Part shown: piece after piece, positions 1-6,609 of the stretch
Position numbering within the stretch: position 1 is the first letter of the stretch
Layout: every line of letters starts with the position of its first letter
Origin: Actinomycetota bacterium
GTDB lineage: Bacteria > Actinomycetota > Actinomycetes > S36-B12 > UBA5976
NCBI GenBank assembly: GCA_009704345.1
Contig: WLEH01000056.1
Location: 1-7,101 of the forward strand
Length of the DNA stretch: 7,101 nt
Direction: 5' to 3'
Notes under the pieces: generated by a model
Databases searched by the model: none
The model's input: the letters and a program-made list of their open reading frames with translations, nothing else
Told to the model about the DNA's origin: nothing
Position numbers and translations under genes: made by a program

Positions 1-557
1 CAGATTCCGATTATGATCGCGAAAAACTACAAGAGCGACTAGCCAAGCTAGCTGGCGGCGTTGCCGTTATTAAGGCTGGTGCCGCAACTGAAGTTGAGCT
101 GAAAGAGCGTAAGCACCGAATTGAAGATGCCGTACGAAATGCTAAGGCTGCAGTTGAAGAAGGCATTGTTGCCGGCGGTGGTGTAGCAATTTTGCAGGCT
201 GCCGATAAAGCATTTGCAAGTCTGAAACTTGAAGGTGACGAAGCAACTGGGGCTGCAATTGTTCGCGTAGCAGTAGAGGCACCACTAAAGCAGATTGCAA
301 TCAATGCTGGCCTTGAAGGTGGCGTAGTGGTAGAGAAAGTTCGCAGTTTGACTCCTGGTGAAGGATTGAACGCTGCAACAGGAGAGTATGTCGATATGTT
401 TAAAGCCGGCATTATTGATCCAGCCAAGGTAACGCGCTCAGCACTACAAAACGCAGCATCAATTGCCGCACTATTCCTAACCACTGAGGTTGTTATTGCA
501 GATAAGCCAGAAAAGGCTGCTGCTGCCGCACCTGGTGGTGGAGATATGGATTTCTAA
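1..557 (+). CDS. groEL: 60 kDa chaperonin GroEL, C-terminal part (5' end outside window)
   Basis: This is the C-terminal third of the GroEL/Hsp60 subunit, the ATP-driven cytosolic folding chamber that works with GroES. The first complete codon is at 3, and 184 residues are visible before the TAA at 555-557; a full GroEL is about 540 residues. The fragment opens with DSDYDREKLQERLAKLAGG, the end of the apical and start of the intermediate domain. Fragment residue 42 (in RIEDAV) corresponds to E. coli Asp398, the ATP-hydrolysis aspartate. AAVEEGIVAGGGVA and the equatorial LDPTKVTRSALQ-type stretch (here IIDPAKVTRSALQ) follow. The tail is AAAAAPGGGDMDF, like actinobacterial GroEL2 and unlike the His-rich GroEL1 tail. 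It ends 15 bp before a strong hairpin. The promoter and any CIRCE or HAIR operator lie outside the window. The family assignment is essentially certain; the paralogue type is inferred from the tail alone. Confidence 0.98.
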   Translation, partial: DSDYDREKLQERLAKLAGGVAVIKAGAATEVELKERKHRIEDAVRNAKAAVEEGIVAGGGVAILQAADKAFASLKLEGDEATGAAIVRVAVEAPLKQIAINAGLEGGVVVEKVRSLTPGEGLNAATGEYVDMFKAGIIDPAKVTRSALQNAASIAALFLTTEVVIADKPEKAAAAAPGGGDMDF

Positions 558-571
558 ATCCAGATACTTAG

Positions 572-604
572 ATTAAGGGCGACTGCAAAGCAGTCGCCCT
601 TAAT
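572..604. terminator. Bidirectional hairpin terminator between convergent groEL and ATPase genes
   Basis: The arms 572-586 (ATTAAGGGCGACTGC) and 590-604 are perfect reverse complements, giving a 15-bp stem with a 3-nt loop (AAA on plus, TTT on minus). On the plus strand it begins 15 bp after the groEL stop. On the minus strand its right arm contains the ATPase stop codon (600-602) and most of the last Asn codon. The A/T base pairs at the stem foot give a short U-containing end in both directions, but no long U-tract follows on either side. Termination may therefore rely on stem strength. The position between two converging genes supports a shared terminator. Confidence 0.85.
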
Positions 605-2996
605 TATTTGCTGGAATTCCAAAACCAGTTGAGAAGACTCGTTTTGAAATTTCCAATGCAATGGCATAGCTAATCGAGACGCCAGCAATCAAAACTAAGA
701 ATTCCCAGGGCACTCTGGGCAAACCTAAGAATTCAACGACACCGAAAACTGGTACAGCCCAAGCCACAATTACAGTTCCAATACAAAACCAAAGCAACAA
801 TTTTCCAGGCAAACTAAGCCACGGTGCTTTTTTTGTTCGCAGTACTAGAATCGCAATTATCTCTGTCAGTAAAGACGTAGCAAACCAGGCGCTTCGAATC
901 TGATTCTCCTCTCCATTGAGAATCGATAGTGCAGTTATGAAAAGAATAAGATCAAACGCAGTTGATACCAGGCCAAAGATGACCATAAAGTGTCCAATAT
1001 CGCGCATCCGCCAAGTGCTAGGTCGTGCAAGATCTTCCGGATCGACCTTATCCCACGAAACCGTAACTGATGGAAGGTCGCTTAGAAAATTCAATAGCAG
1101 AATTTGAGTTGGCAACATTGGTAAAAACGGCAAAAAGAACGATGCAAGCGCCATAGAAAGAACATTTCCAAAAGATGCACTGATCGTAATTCTTACATAT
1201 TTCATTGTATTTTCAAAGGTACGTCGACCAATTCTTATACCATCAGCAATTACCTTTAGATCCTTCTCAAGCAATACAACTGAGGATGCGCTCTTTGCAA
1301 TATCTACGGCTCTATCAACACTTATCGATACATCTGCATTTTTTAGTGCAATTACGTCATTAATTCCATCGCCCACAAAACCGACGGTTTTTCCAGATTT
1401 GCTATAACCTTCTACGATTCGAGCCTTCTGAATAGGATCGATTTCTGCGAAAATTTGACACTTTTCAATCCTGTTCTGCAATTGCTGGTTACTCAACTCA
1501 CTCAATTCTTTTCCGGTAATACATATATCGGAAGGCAAATCAAAGACTCTAGCCGCGTGAAGGGCTGACTCTCGGCTATCTCCAGTAATGATTACCAGCT
1601 GGACACCTAACTCAGATAACTCGTCGATTGCTTCCTGGGCGTCAAGTTTCGCTGGATCTTCAAGTAATACCATCCCTTCAAAAATTAAATCTTCCTCTGA
1701 ATTGGTATAACCTGAAGCAATCGCAATAACTTTGAATCCCTCGCCTGCGAATTCTTGATGCAATTTGAGTATCTCTGCTTCAAAAGGCTCAATGGATGCT
1801 ATGGAATTATCTGTTCTAACCTTTGTACATAAATCAAACGTCTCGCTAAATGCACCTTTGCAAACGAGTTCACCATCTTCAAAAATGACAGAGACTCGAC
1901 GACGTTCAAATGAGAATTCAATCTCTTGTTTTTTCTTTCTAATTGGATAAGTTACTTCCATTTTGGCTATTGCGCGATCAATCACATTAGCTGAACTCTC
2001 TTGGGTGACTGCATTTTCGTACGCTAGGAGCTTTACTCGGTCATCGATTGTGCCGAAAGGATTGATGTACTTTGCCACAGTCAACTGGCCGGTTGTAAGG
2101 GTTCCAGTTTTGTCAGCACACAGAATTTGCAGAGTTCCCAAATCTTCAATCACATCAAGTCGACGAATCAACACCTTCTCTTCAGACAATTTACGGGCTC
2201 CGGCAGACAAACAAACAGAGATAATTACTGGAAGCATTTGGGGGGTGAGTCCAACCGCTAGTGCAAGCGAAAACAATAAGGAACTAAGTGCCGGCCGATC
2301 AAGAATCAGATTTCCGACAAAGACGAAAACTACTAAAATGGCAATAGCGCGCGCAACCAAGAATCCAAACTGTCTAGTGCCTCTTTCGAAAGATGTTTCA
2401 ACGTCTTGATTTTCCAATTTAGAAGCAACCAAACCGTAGGAGGTTGACATTCCAGTCTTTAGAACAATTGCTTGACAACTCCCGCTCAACACATGTGTAC
2501 CAGCCAAAAGCTTGTTATCTTCATAAGAAGTTTTTGACTTTGGTGATGACTCACCAGTTAAAACCGATTCATCAACTGAGAGATTTGAACTGCTGATAAT
2601 TTCAAGATCTGCCGGAACCAAGTCGCCAGAAACCAGATAGATAACATCACCAGGAACAATTTCCTCACTTGTAATTTCAATTATGTTTCCGTCTCGATAT
2701 ACCTTAACAAAAAACTTCAGAAGGTTGGCCAGCTTCTGCATAGTTGACTCAGCCCTGAATTCTTGCGCAAAGGTGAGAAGTCCACTTGGGATGATGAGTG
2801 CAAAAATTAAGAGGGCATCATGCACATTTCCCAATAAACCATAAACGGTTGCACTGATTAGAAGAATTACGATAGTTGGGTTAGTAAATTGCCTAATCAA
2901 AAGTCGAAGAGGGGAGAAATCATGCTTATTGGTTAGCTCGTTAGGGCCAAATTTTTCAAGTAGCTCTCGTGCCTCTGCTTGAGTTAATCCGACCAT
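600..2996 (-). CDS. P3B-type (MgtA-like) P-type ATPase, probable Mg2+ importer
   Basis: This 798-residue membrane cation pump most resembles the P3B magnesium-import ATPases MgtA/MgtB; I infer Mg2+ uptake from that. In order: N-terminal cation-ATPase motif (residues 3-22), M1-M2 (about 40-77), actuator domain with TGES at 147-150, M3-M4 (about 211-262) with TPQMLP at 251-256, phosphorylation site DKTGTLT with Asp295, nucleotide-binding domain (FSFERRRVSV at 361-370, CKGA at 379-382), TGDS at 471-474, GDGIND at 542-547, and M5-M10 (about 605-783). M6 keeps Asn636 and Asp640, and FLPFLPMLP at 621-629 is very MgtA-like. E. coli MgtA has about 898 residues; this protein lacks most of the N-terminal extension. 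The ATG is the furthest upstream start possible, since an in-frame TGA lies two codons before it. Oddities are Val-Ile in place of Ala-Pro after GDGIND, Gln253 where MgtA has Glu, and ATA and AGA codons (for example Ile558, Arg562, Ile587, Arg588). Another divalent cation is possible. Confidence 0.9.
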   Translation of the reverse strand: MVGLTQAEARELLEKFGPNELTNKHDFSPLRLLIRQFTNPTIVILLISATVYGLLGNVHDALLIFALIIPSGLLTFAQEFRAESTMQKLANLLKFFVKVYRDGNIIEITSEEIVPGDVIYLVSGDLVPADLEIISSSNLSVDESVLTGESSPKSKTSYEDNKLLAGTHVLSGSCQAIVLKTGMSTSYGLVASKLENQDVETSFERGTRQFGFLVARAIAILVVFVFVGNLILDRPALSSLLFSLALAVGLTPQMLPVIISVCLSAGARKLSEEKVLIRRLDVIEDLGTLQILCADKTGTLTTGQLTVAKYINPFGTIDDRVKLLAYENAVTQESSANVIDRAIAKMEVTYPIRKKKQEIEFSFERRRVSVIFEDGELVCKGAFSETFDLCTKVRTDNSIASIEPFEAEILKLHQEFAGEGFKVIAIASGYTNSEEDLIFEGMVLLEDPAKLDAQEAIDELSELGVQLVIITGDSRESALHAARVFDLPSDICITGKELSELSNQQLQNRIEKCQIFAEIDPIQKARIVEGYSKSGKTVGFVGDGINDVIALKNADVSISVDRAVDIAKSASSVVLLEKDLKVIADGIRIGRRTFENTMKYVRITISASFGNVLSMALASFFLPFLPMLPTQILLLNFLSDLPSVTVSWDKVDPEDLARPSTWRMRDIGHFMVIFGLVSTAFDLILFITALSILNGEENQIRSAWFATSLLTEIIAILVLRTKKAPWLSLPGKLLLWFCIGTVIVAWAVPVFGVVEFLGLPRVPWEFLVLIAGVSISYAIALEISKRVFSTGFGIPANN

Positions 2997-3041
2997 GCCT
3001 CAATTCTCTACCAACAAAAAGGCATAGTCGAGTATTTTGGA

Positions 3042-3047
3042 ATTTTA
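3042..3047 (-). promoter_or_regulatory. Possible -10 element for the ATPase gene
   Basis: The 73-bp gap between the XPB stop and the ATPase start contains TAAAAT on the minus strand, one base from the TATAAT consensus. It would give a leader of roughly 40 nt. No convincing -35 box lies 16-18 bp upstream, and no strong Shine-Dalgarno precedes the ATG; a GAGG touches it too closely. The leader is too short for an M-box magnesium riboswitch. The gene could instead be read through from XPB. Confidence 0.25.
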
Positions 3048-3069
3048 GGTTTATTACGTTCTAGGAAAG

Positions 3070-4707
3070 TTAGAAGAGGTCAGTAGAGTCCATAATTTGA
3101 TAGGCATACCCCTGTTCCGCTAAGAAACGTTGCCGATGGGCGGCAAACTCAGCATCAACAGTGTCACGAGTGACTACGGTATAGAAAGTGGCTGTTCTAC
3201 CATCTTTTTTTGGGCGCAGAATTCGACCAAGCCGTTGTGCCTCTTCTTGCCTTGAACCAAAAGTGCCAGAAACCTGTATGGCAATTGTTGCCTCAGGTAA
3301 ATCAATTGAGAAATTCGCGACTTTAGAAACGATCAAGACATTTATTTCACCCTGTCTAAACATTTCATATAGTTCTTGTCGCTCTTTAATTGGAGTTTCA
3401 CCAGTGATAAGTGGTGCTTTCAGATCATCACTTAATCGATGTAGTTGTTCTAAGTATTGACCGATTACAAGAATCTGTTCGCCTTCATGTTTGGCAAGAA
3501 GCTTTTCAACAGTCTTTATTTTCTCTGGCGTAATGGCAGCAATTCGATATTTTGAATCATCTTCACTTACCGCGTAATTTAATCGTTCATCTTCACTTAG
3601 TGTGACTCGAATTTCAACGCATTCTGCCGGCGCAATGTATCCCTGATTCTGCATTTCTTTCCACGGCACATCAAAGCGCTTAGGGCCGATCAAACTAAAC
3701 ACATCACCTTCTCGGCCATCTTCCCGAACTAACGTTGCAGTAAGACCAAGTCGACGTCTGGCTTGAATATCTGCAGTGAATCGGAAAACTGGCGCGGGTA
3801 GCAAATGCACTTCGTCATAAATGATTAAACCCCAATCCCGGGCATCAAATAAATCTAAGTGAGCGTATTCGCCTTTTTTCTTAGTGGTCATCACTTGATA
3901 AGTAGCAATAGTTACTGGCTTAATCTCTTTTTTTGAACCGGAGTATTCACCGATCTCCTCTTCAGTTAATGAAGTTCGATTTAATAATTCTTCGCGCCAC
4001 TGCCGGGCTGATACGGTATTTGTTACCAAAATCAAAGTAGTCGCCTTAGCTTTTGCCATAGCTGCTGCTCCAACAATTGTCTTGCCAGCACCACAGGGGA
4101 GCACAACCACACCTGAGCCACCGTGCCAGAACGAATCAACTGCATGGTTTTGGTATGGCCGAATCGCCCAGCCATTTTCAGCCAGCTCAATTGGATGTGC
4201 TTCACCATCTACATAGCCAGCAAAGTCTTCGGCTGGCCAGCCTAATTTCAATAACGCTTGCTTTAGTGCACCGCGTTCGCTGGGGAATACGATGACAGTC
4301 TCATTATCAACTCGCTTACCCATCATCGGGACAATTTTTTTATTGCGCAGCACTTCTTCTAAGACTGGTTTATCAGTGGTAGTAAGGATTAAGCCGTGAA
4401 CCGGATGGTTCTCAAGTTTAAGTCGGCCATATCGACCCATCTGATCAGCGATATCAATCAATAAGGCGTTAGGTACGGCATAACGCGCATATTTAATCAA
4501 CGCATCAACAACTTGCTCAGCATCATGACCGGCTGCCCGGGCGTTCCAAAGCGCAAGCGATGTGATGCGATAAGTATGTATGTGCTCTGGAGCGCGCTCT
4601 AACTCAGCAAAGGGCGCAATTGCTTTGCGGGCTTCATCCGCCATCGGATGATCAATTTCTAAAAGTAAAGTGCGATCGCTCTGCACAATCAGCGGCCCGT
4701 TAGTCAA
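3070..4707 (-). CDS. XPB/Ssl2-type DNA repair helicase (actinobacterial form)
   Basis: This 545-residue superfamily 2 helicase is of the XPB (ERCC3) type, an ATP-dependent 3'-5' DNA helicase presumably acting in DNA repair. It matches the mycobacterial XPB of similar length along its whole extent. The N-terminal part (about 1-175) is the XPB-specific damage-recognition-like region. Then come RPYQ (183-186), Walker A PCGAGKT (204-210), the DEVH box (298-301), motif III LTAT (322-325), the XPB hallmark Arg-Glu-Asp triad (328-330), and motif VI QRLGRILRP (491-499). All catalytic motifs are intact. The start is TTG (4705-4707), chosen because the resulting N-terminus MTNGPLIVQSDRTLLLE fits the family and AAGGGAG lies just upstream. 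It lies 40 bp downstream of the M20 gene on the same strand, so co-transcription is possible, though no functional link is evident. A family-based symbol would be xpb/ercc3; I leave it blank because usage varies in bacteria. Confidence 0.96.
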   Translation of the reverse strand: MTNGPLIVQSDRTLLLEIDHPMADEARKAIAPFAELERAPEHIHTYRITSLALWNARAAGHDAEQVVDALIKYARYAVPNALLIDIADQMGRYGRLKLENHPVHGLILTTTDKPVLEEVLRNKKIVPMMGKRVDNETVIVFPSERGALKQALLKLGWPAEDFAGYVDGEAHPIELAENGWAIRPYQNHAVDSFWHGGSGVVVLPCGAGKTIVGAAAMAKAKATTLILVTNTVSARQWREELLNRTSLTEEEIGEYSGSKKEIKPVTIATYQVMTTKKKGEYAHLDLFDARDWGLIIYDEVHLLPAPVFRFTADIQARRRLGLTATLVREDGREGDVFSLIGPKRFDVPWKEMQNQGYIAPAECVEIRVTLSEDERLNYAVSEDDSKYRIAAITPEKIKTVEKLLAKHEGEQILVIGQYLEQLHRLSDDLKAPLITGETPIKERQELYEMFRQGEINVLIVSKVANFSIDLPEATIAIQVSGTFGSRQEEAQRLGRILRPKKDGRTATFYTVVTRDTVDAEFAAHRQRFLAEQGYAYQIMDSTDLF

Positions 4708-4711
4708 GGTA

Positions 4712-4718
4712 CTCCCTT
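4712..4718 (-). promoter_or_regulatory. Ribosome binding site supporting the TTG start of the XPB gene
   Basis: AAGGGAG on the minus strand sits 4 nt before the TTG at 4705-4707. It supports that non-ATG codon as the true start, together with the conserved N-terminal sequence. The spacing is a little short but workable. Confidence 0.6.
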
Positions 4719-4733
4719 ATTGGATGACCGCGT

Positions 4734-4739
4734 ATTATC
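4734..4739 (-). promoter_or_regulatory. Possible -10 element for the XPB gene
   Basis: GATAAT (one mismatch from TATAAT) lies on the minus strand in the 40-bp gap between the M20 stop and the XPB start. It would give a leader of about 20 nt carrying the AAGGGAG ribosome site. No good -35 hexamer is seen at 17 bp, so this rests on one hexamer only. Confidence 0.3.
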
Positions 4740-4747
4740 TCAAATTA

Positions 4748-5833
4748 TCAAGCTTTAAGCAGCCGGGTGATCATCTCCGCTAGCAATTTCACTCTCGGCT
4801 CAATCGCTGAAACTGAAACCCACTCGGTGCGAGCGTGTGAGCCAGCACCAACTGCACCTAAGCCATCGATAGTTGGGATGCCAATTGCAGCGGTGAAATT
4901 ACCATCACTGGCGCCACCAACTTCAGCATTAGCCAAGTTGGTAATACCCACTTCGGGTGCAATCTCTTGCGCGAGGCTGAACAATCCCATACTCAATTTA
5001 GTTTCCATAGGTGGTCGATTAATGCCACCCTTAACTTCAATTTTAATTCCTGGTATTGAAGATGTAATTGACTTAATCTCACTATCAACGCGCTGTTGCT
5101 CAGTTGCGCTCCAAGCTCTAACGTCAATACTTAATTCTGCTAACGCTGGCACTGTATTAGTTGTGGTGCCAGCTTTAATCACGGTTGGAGTAACCGTTGT
5201 GCCTAACTCAGCACTACCAATTTTGCTAACTGAAAGCGCAATCTCACTAATTGCCAAGCCGGCATTGATTCCTTTTTCTGGCTCTAATCCAGCATGGGCA
5301 GCTAAGCCGTGCGCAACTATTTCGTAGTTTGAAGTTCCCTTGCGCGCAGTTTTAAGCGCTTCATGTTGCGCACATTCCAGCACCAGCACTGCAACAGCGC
5401 TTGCTGCTGCTTGCTCAATTAAGCCACGTGAAGTTTCTGAACCAATCTCTTCATCAGTAGTCAACAGATACGCCACACCTGGCAAATTTGCCGCAGCGAT
5501 GGCATGAATTCCCTGCACTACGCCAGACTTCATATCCACGCAGCCAGGCCCAGTTAATTTATCGCCATTAATTGCAAATGGAATTTCAGCTAAAGTGCCA
5601 ATTGGCCATACCGTATCTATGTGGCCAAGCACTAACACCTTTGGCTGTTCTGCTCCCCACCATAAGTGATCTCGCCCTGCCACATTGATTACTTTGCCCG
5701 GTGAACCAAGTCGCTGCGTCAGCATTTCATTTGCCACCTGAACTACTCGGGCACAAGCATCGAGGTCCGCGCTGGGCGATTCGGTTTCAATCAAGGTTTG
5801 CATGTCAGCAAGCACAGTATTCAGATTCACCAT
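4748..5833 (-). CDS. M20 family metallopeptidase / N-acyl-amino-acid deacylase (carboxypeptidase G2-like)
   Basis: This 361-residue cytosolic di-zinc amidohydrolase belongs to the M20 family (ArgE/DapE/CPG2). Expected metal ligands and catalytic residues are all present: His71 and catalytic Asp73 in GHIDTVWP, bridging Asp100 in GPGCVDMKSG, catalytic Glu128 and ligand Glu129 in TTDEEIGS, Glu153 in LECA, and His333 near the C-terminus in GAGSHARTEW. A lid/dimerisation domain spans about 165-275 with AHAG at 179-182. No signal peptide is seen. On sequence alone it could be a glutamate carboxypeptidase or a general deacylase. Its location, divergent by 23 bp from a GNAT and an NSAR-like gene, suggests it removes the acyl (likely succinyl) group from N-acyl-L-amino acids in that pathway. 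The ATG at 5833 has no Shine-Dalgarno but lies 6 nt after a TATCTT -10 element, suggesting a leaderless mRNA. The M20 fold is near certain; the substrate is inferred. Confidence 0.93.
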   Translation of the reverse strand: MVNLNTVLADMQTLIETESPSADLDACARVVQVANEMLTQRLGSPGKVINVAGRDHLWWGAEQPKVLVLGHIDTVWPIGTLAEIPFAINGDKLTGPGCVDMKSGVVQGIHAIAAANLPGVAYLLTTDEEIGSETSRGLIEQAAASAVAVLVLECAQHEALKTARKGTSNYEIVAHGLAAHAGLEPEKGINAGLAISEIALSVSKIGSAELGTTVTPTVIKAGTTTNTVPALAELSIDVRAWSATEQQRVDSEIKSITSSIPGIKIEVKGGINRPPMETKLSMGLFSLAQEIAPEVGITNLANAEVGGASDGNFTAAIGIPTIDGLGAVGAGSHARTEWVSVSAIEPRVKLLAEMITRLLKA

Positions 5834-5839
5834 GGCGAC

Positions 5840-5845
5840 AAGATA
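5840..5845 (-). promoter_or_regulatory. -10 element of the M20 gene (leaderless promoter)
   Basis: TATCTT on the minus strand fits the TANNNT pattern and ends 6 nt before the A of the M20 ATG at 5833. That is where transcription itself would start, so the mRNA would be leaderless. A TTGACC -35-like box lies at 5865-5870 on the minus strand, with a long 19-bp spacer, inside the divergent gene. Confidence 0.5.
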
Positions 5846-5849
5846 CTGT
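5844..5849 (+). promoter_or_regulatory. -10 element of the GNAT-NSAR operon (leaderless promoter)
   Basis: TACTGT fits TANNNT and ends 7 nt before the ATG at 5857, again the spacing of a leaderless transcript. No clear Shine-Dalgarno is present; a TAGGG run 1 nt before the ATG is too close. A weak -35-like TTCAGA lies at 5820-5825 with an 18-bp spacer. The element shares its TA (5844-5845) with the opposing -10 of the M20 gene. Confidence 0.5.
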
Positions 5850-5856
5850 GTAGGGC

Positions 5857-6609
5857 ATGGATTGGGTCAATCATTGGCGCGACCGCAGCGATCAGGCGAG
5901 TGCTGGCTTGCGGGTGCGCCAACTTTCTAGCGGGGCTGAACTGACCCAACTGCGTGAACTATTCGACCTCACCTGGCCCTCGCCATCAAGCCAGATCACC
6001 CAAAACTTTGGCACCGCGCTGTTGCACTCTGGTGCAGTCTTAACGGGCGCATATAAGGACGATCAACTAGTGGCTGGTGCGTTAGCAATTGTAAGCAATC
6101 AAGCTGGCACGGTAGGACTGCATTCCCATATGGCGGCCACCCATCCCGATTATCGCGGCCATGGTTATGGCGCAGTAGTTAAGTATGAACAAGCGGCAAT
6201 TGCGGCCGCGCAAGGAATTAGCACCATTACTTGGACGTTTGATCCGCTAGTGCTGCGTAATGCAAAATTAAACATTCTCAATTTAGGTGTTAGTGTGAAA
6301 AAGTTTGTGCCAGATTTCTATGGTCAGATGGAAGATGCGATCAACGCAAATGATTTAACTGATCGGCTTTGGTGTGAATGGCAATTAGATCAACCGCGAG
6401 CATTGCAAGCACCACATCAACCGATGGCTGATGCTGATTTGATTAAAGTTCCGATTGTGAAAGATATTGGAGTGGTTAAGAATTTGGAACCAGAGCGCGC
6501 TCGAGAGTTGCGACTAGAAATGCGCGGTGCGTTATCAGCAGCGTTAGATGGCAGTAGAGAAATAGTTGGCATCTCCATTAATGACGAATACTTGATAGGT
6601 AAATTATGA
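5857..6609 (+). CDS. GNAT family N-acyltransferase, candidate amino-acid N-succinyltransferase
   Basis: This 250-residue protein has the GNAT acyl-CoA transferase fold and resembles the group I know as COG3375. The acyl-CoA pyrophosphate-binding motif A is HPDYRGHGYG at 96-105 (the R-G-x-G-x-G type loop), preceded by the beta strand around 84-94. The group-typical WTFDPLVLRNAKLNI stretch is at 126-140, followed by FYGQ (154-157) and TDRLWCEW (168-175). Its stop overlaps the next start (ATGA at 6606-6609), so it is probably translationally coupled to the NSAR-like enzyme. In Geobacillus a GNAT gene beside NSAR encodes a succinyltransferase acting on D-amino acids; I infer the same role, with succinyl-CoA as likely donor. 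The donor cannot be read from sequence; acetyl-CoA remains possible. About 17 residues precede the recognisable domain. I kept the ATG at 5857 because it fits the -10 element; a start near residues 18-20 is the alternative. Confidence 0.85.
   Translation: MDWVNHWRDRSDQASAGLRVRQLSSGAELTQLRELFDLTWPSPSSQITQNFGTALLHSGAVLTGAYKDDQLVAGALAIVSNQAGTVGLHSHMAATHPDYRGHGYGAVVKYEQAAIAAAQGISTITWTFDPLVLRNAKLNILNLGVSVKKFVPDFYGQMEDAINANDLTDRLWCEWQLDQPRALQAPHQPMADADLIKVPIVKDIGVVKNLEPERARELRLEMRGALSAALDGSREIVGISINDEYLIGKL

Larger units (their letters stand above)
5813..5850. repeat. 8-bp inverted repeat spanning the divergent start region (possible operator)
   Basis: CACAGTAT at 5813-5820 is the exact reverse complement of ATACTGTG at 5843-5850. 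The 22-bp spacer puts the arm centres 30 bp apart, close to three helical turns. The left arm is in the first codons of the M20 gene; the right arm overlaps both -10 elements. The placement would let a dimeric or tetrameric regulator control both directions, but an 8-bp match can arise by chance. Confidence 0.4.

Noticed and set aside
11..484. Long open frame on the minus strand opposite groEL
   Set aside because: It mirrors the highly conserved groEL coding frame on the other strand, has low-complexity Ala/Ser/Pro-rich composition and shows no recognisable domain.
1963..2409. Plus-strand open frame opposite the ATPase; likewise smaller ones at 916-1107 and 1765-1950
   Set aside because: These are antisense shadows of a well-supported P-type ATPase, with no family resemblance and no ribosome site.
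3008..3028. Small ATG reading frame just upstream of the ATPase start (minus strand)
   Set aside because: It is five codons long, ends at TAG, lacks a ribosome site and is out of frame with the ATPase; nothing supports a regulatory leader peptide.
2997..3069. Magnesium riboswitch (M-box) or sensing leader upstream of the ATPase
   Set aside because: The gap is only 73 bp, with no stable hairpins or riboswitch-like conserved blocks; the only palindrome-like element (ATAGTCGAGTAT) is short and imperfect.
3557..3599. 13-bp direct repeat TCATCTTCACTTA, copies 30 bp apart, in the XPB gene
   Set aside because: It encodes two similar Ser-Glu-Asp stretches (residues 371-383) in a region whose length matches the mycobacterial homologue, so it is not an insertion or a mobile repeat.
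4767..5327. 186-codon plus-strand open frame opposite the M20 gene
   Set aside because: All M20 catalytic residues are on the other strand; this frame has no recognisable motif and is explained by codon bias.
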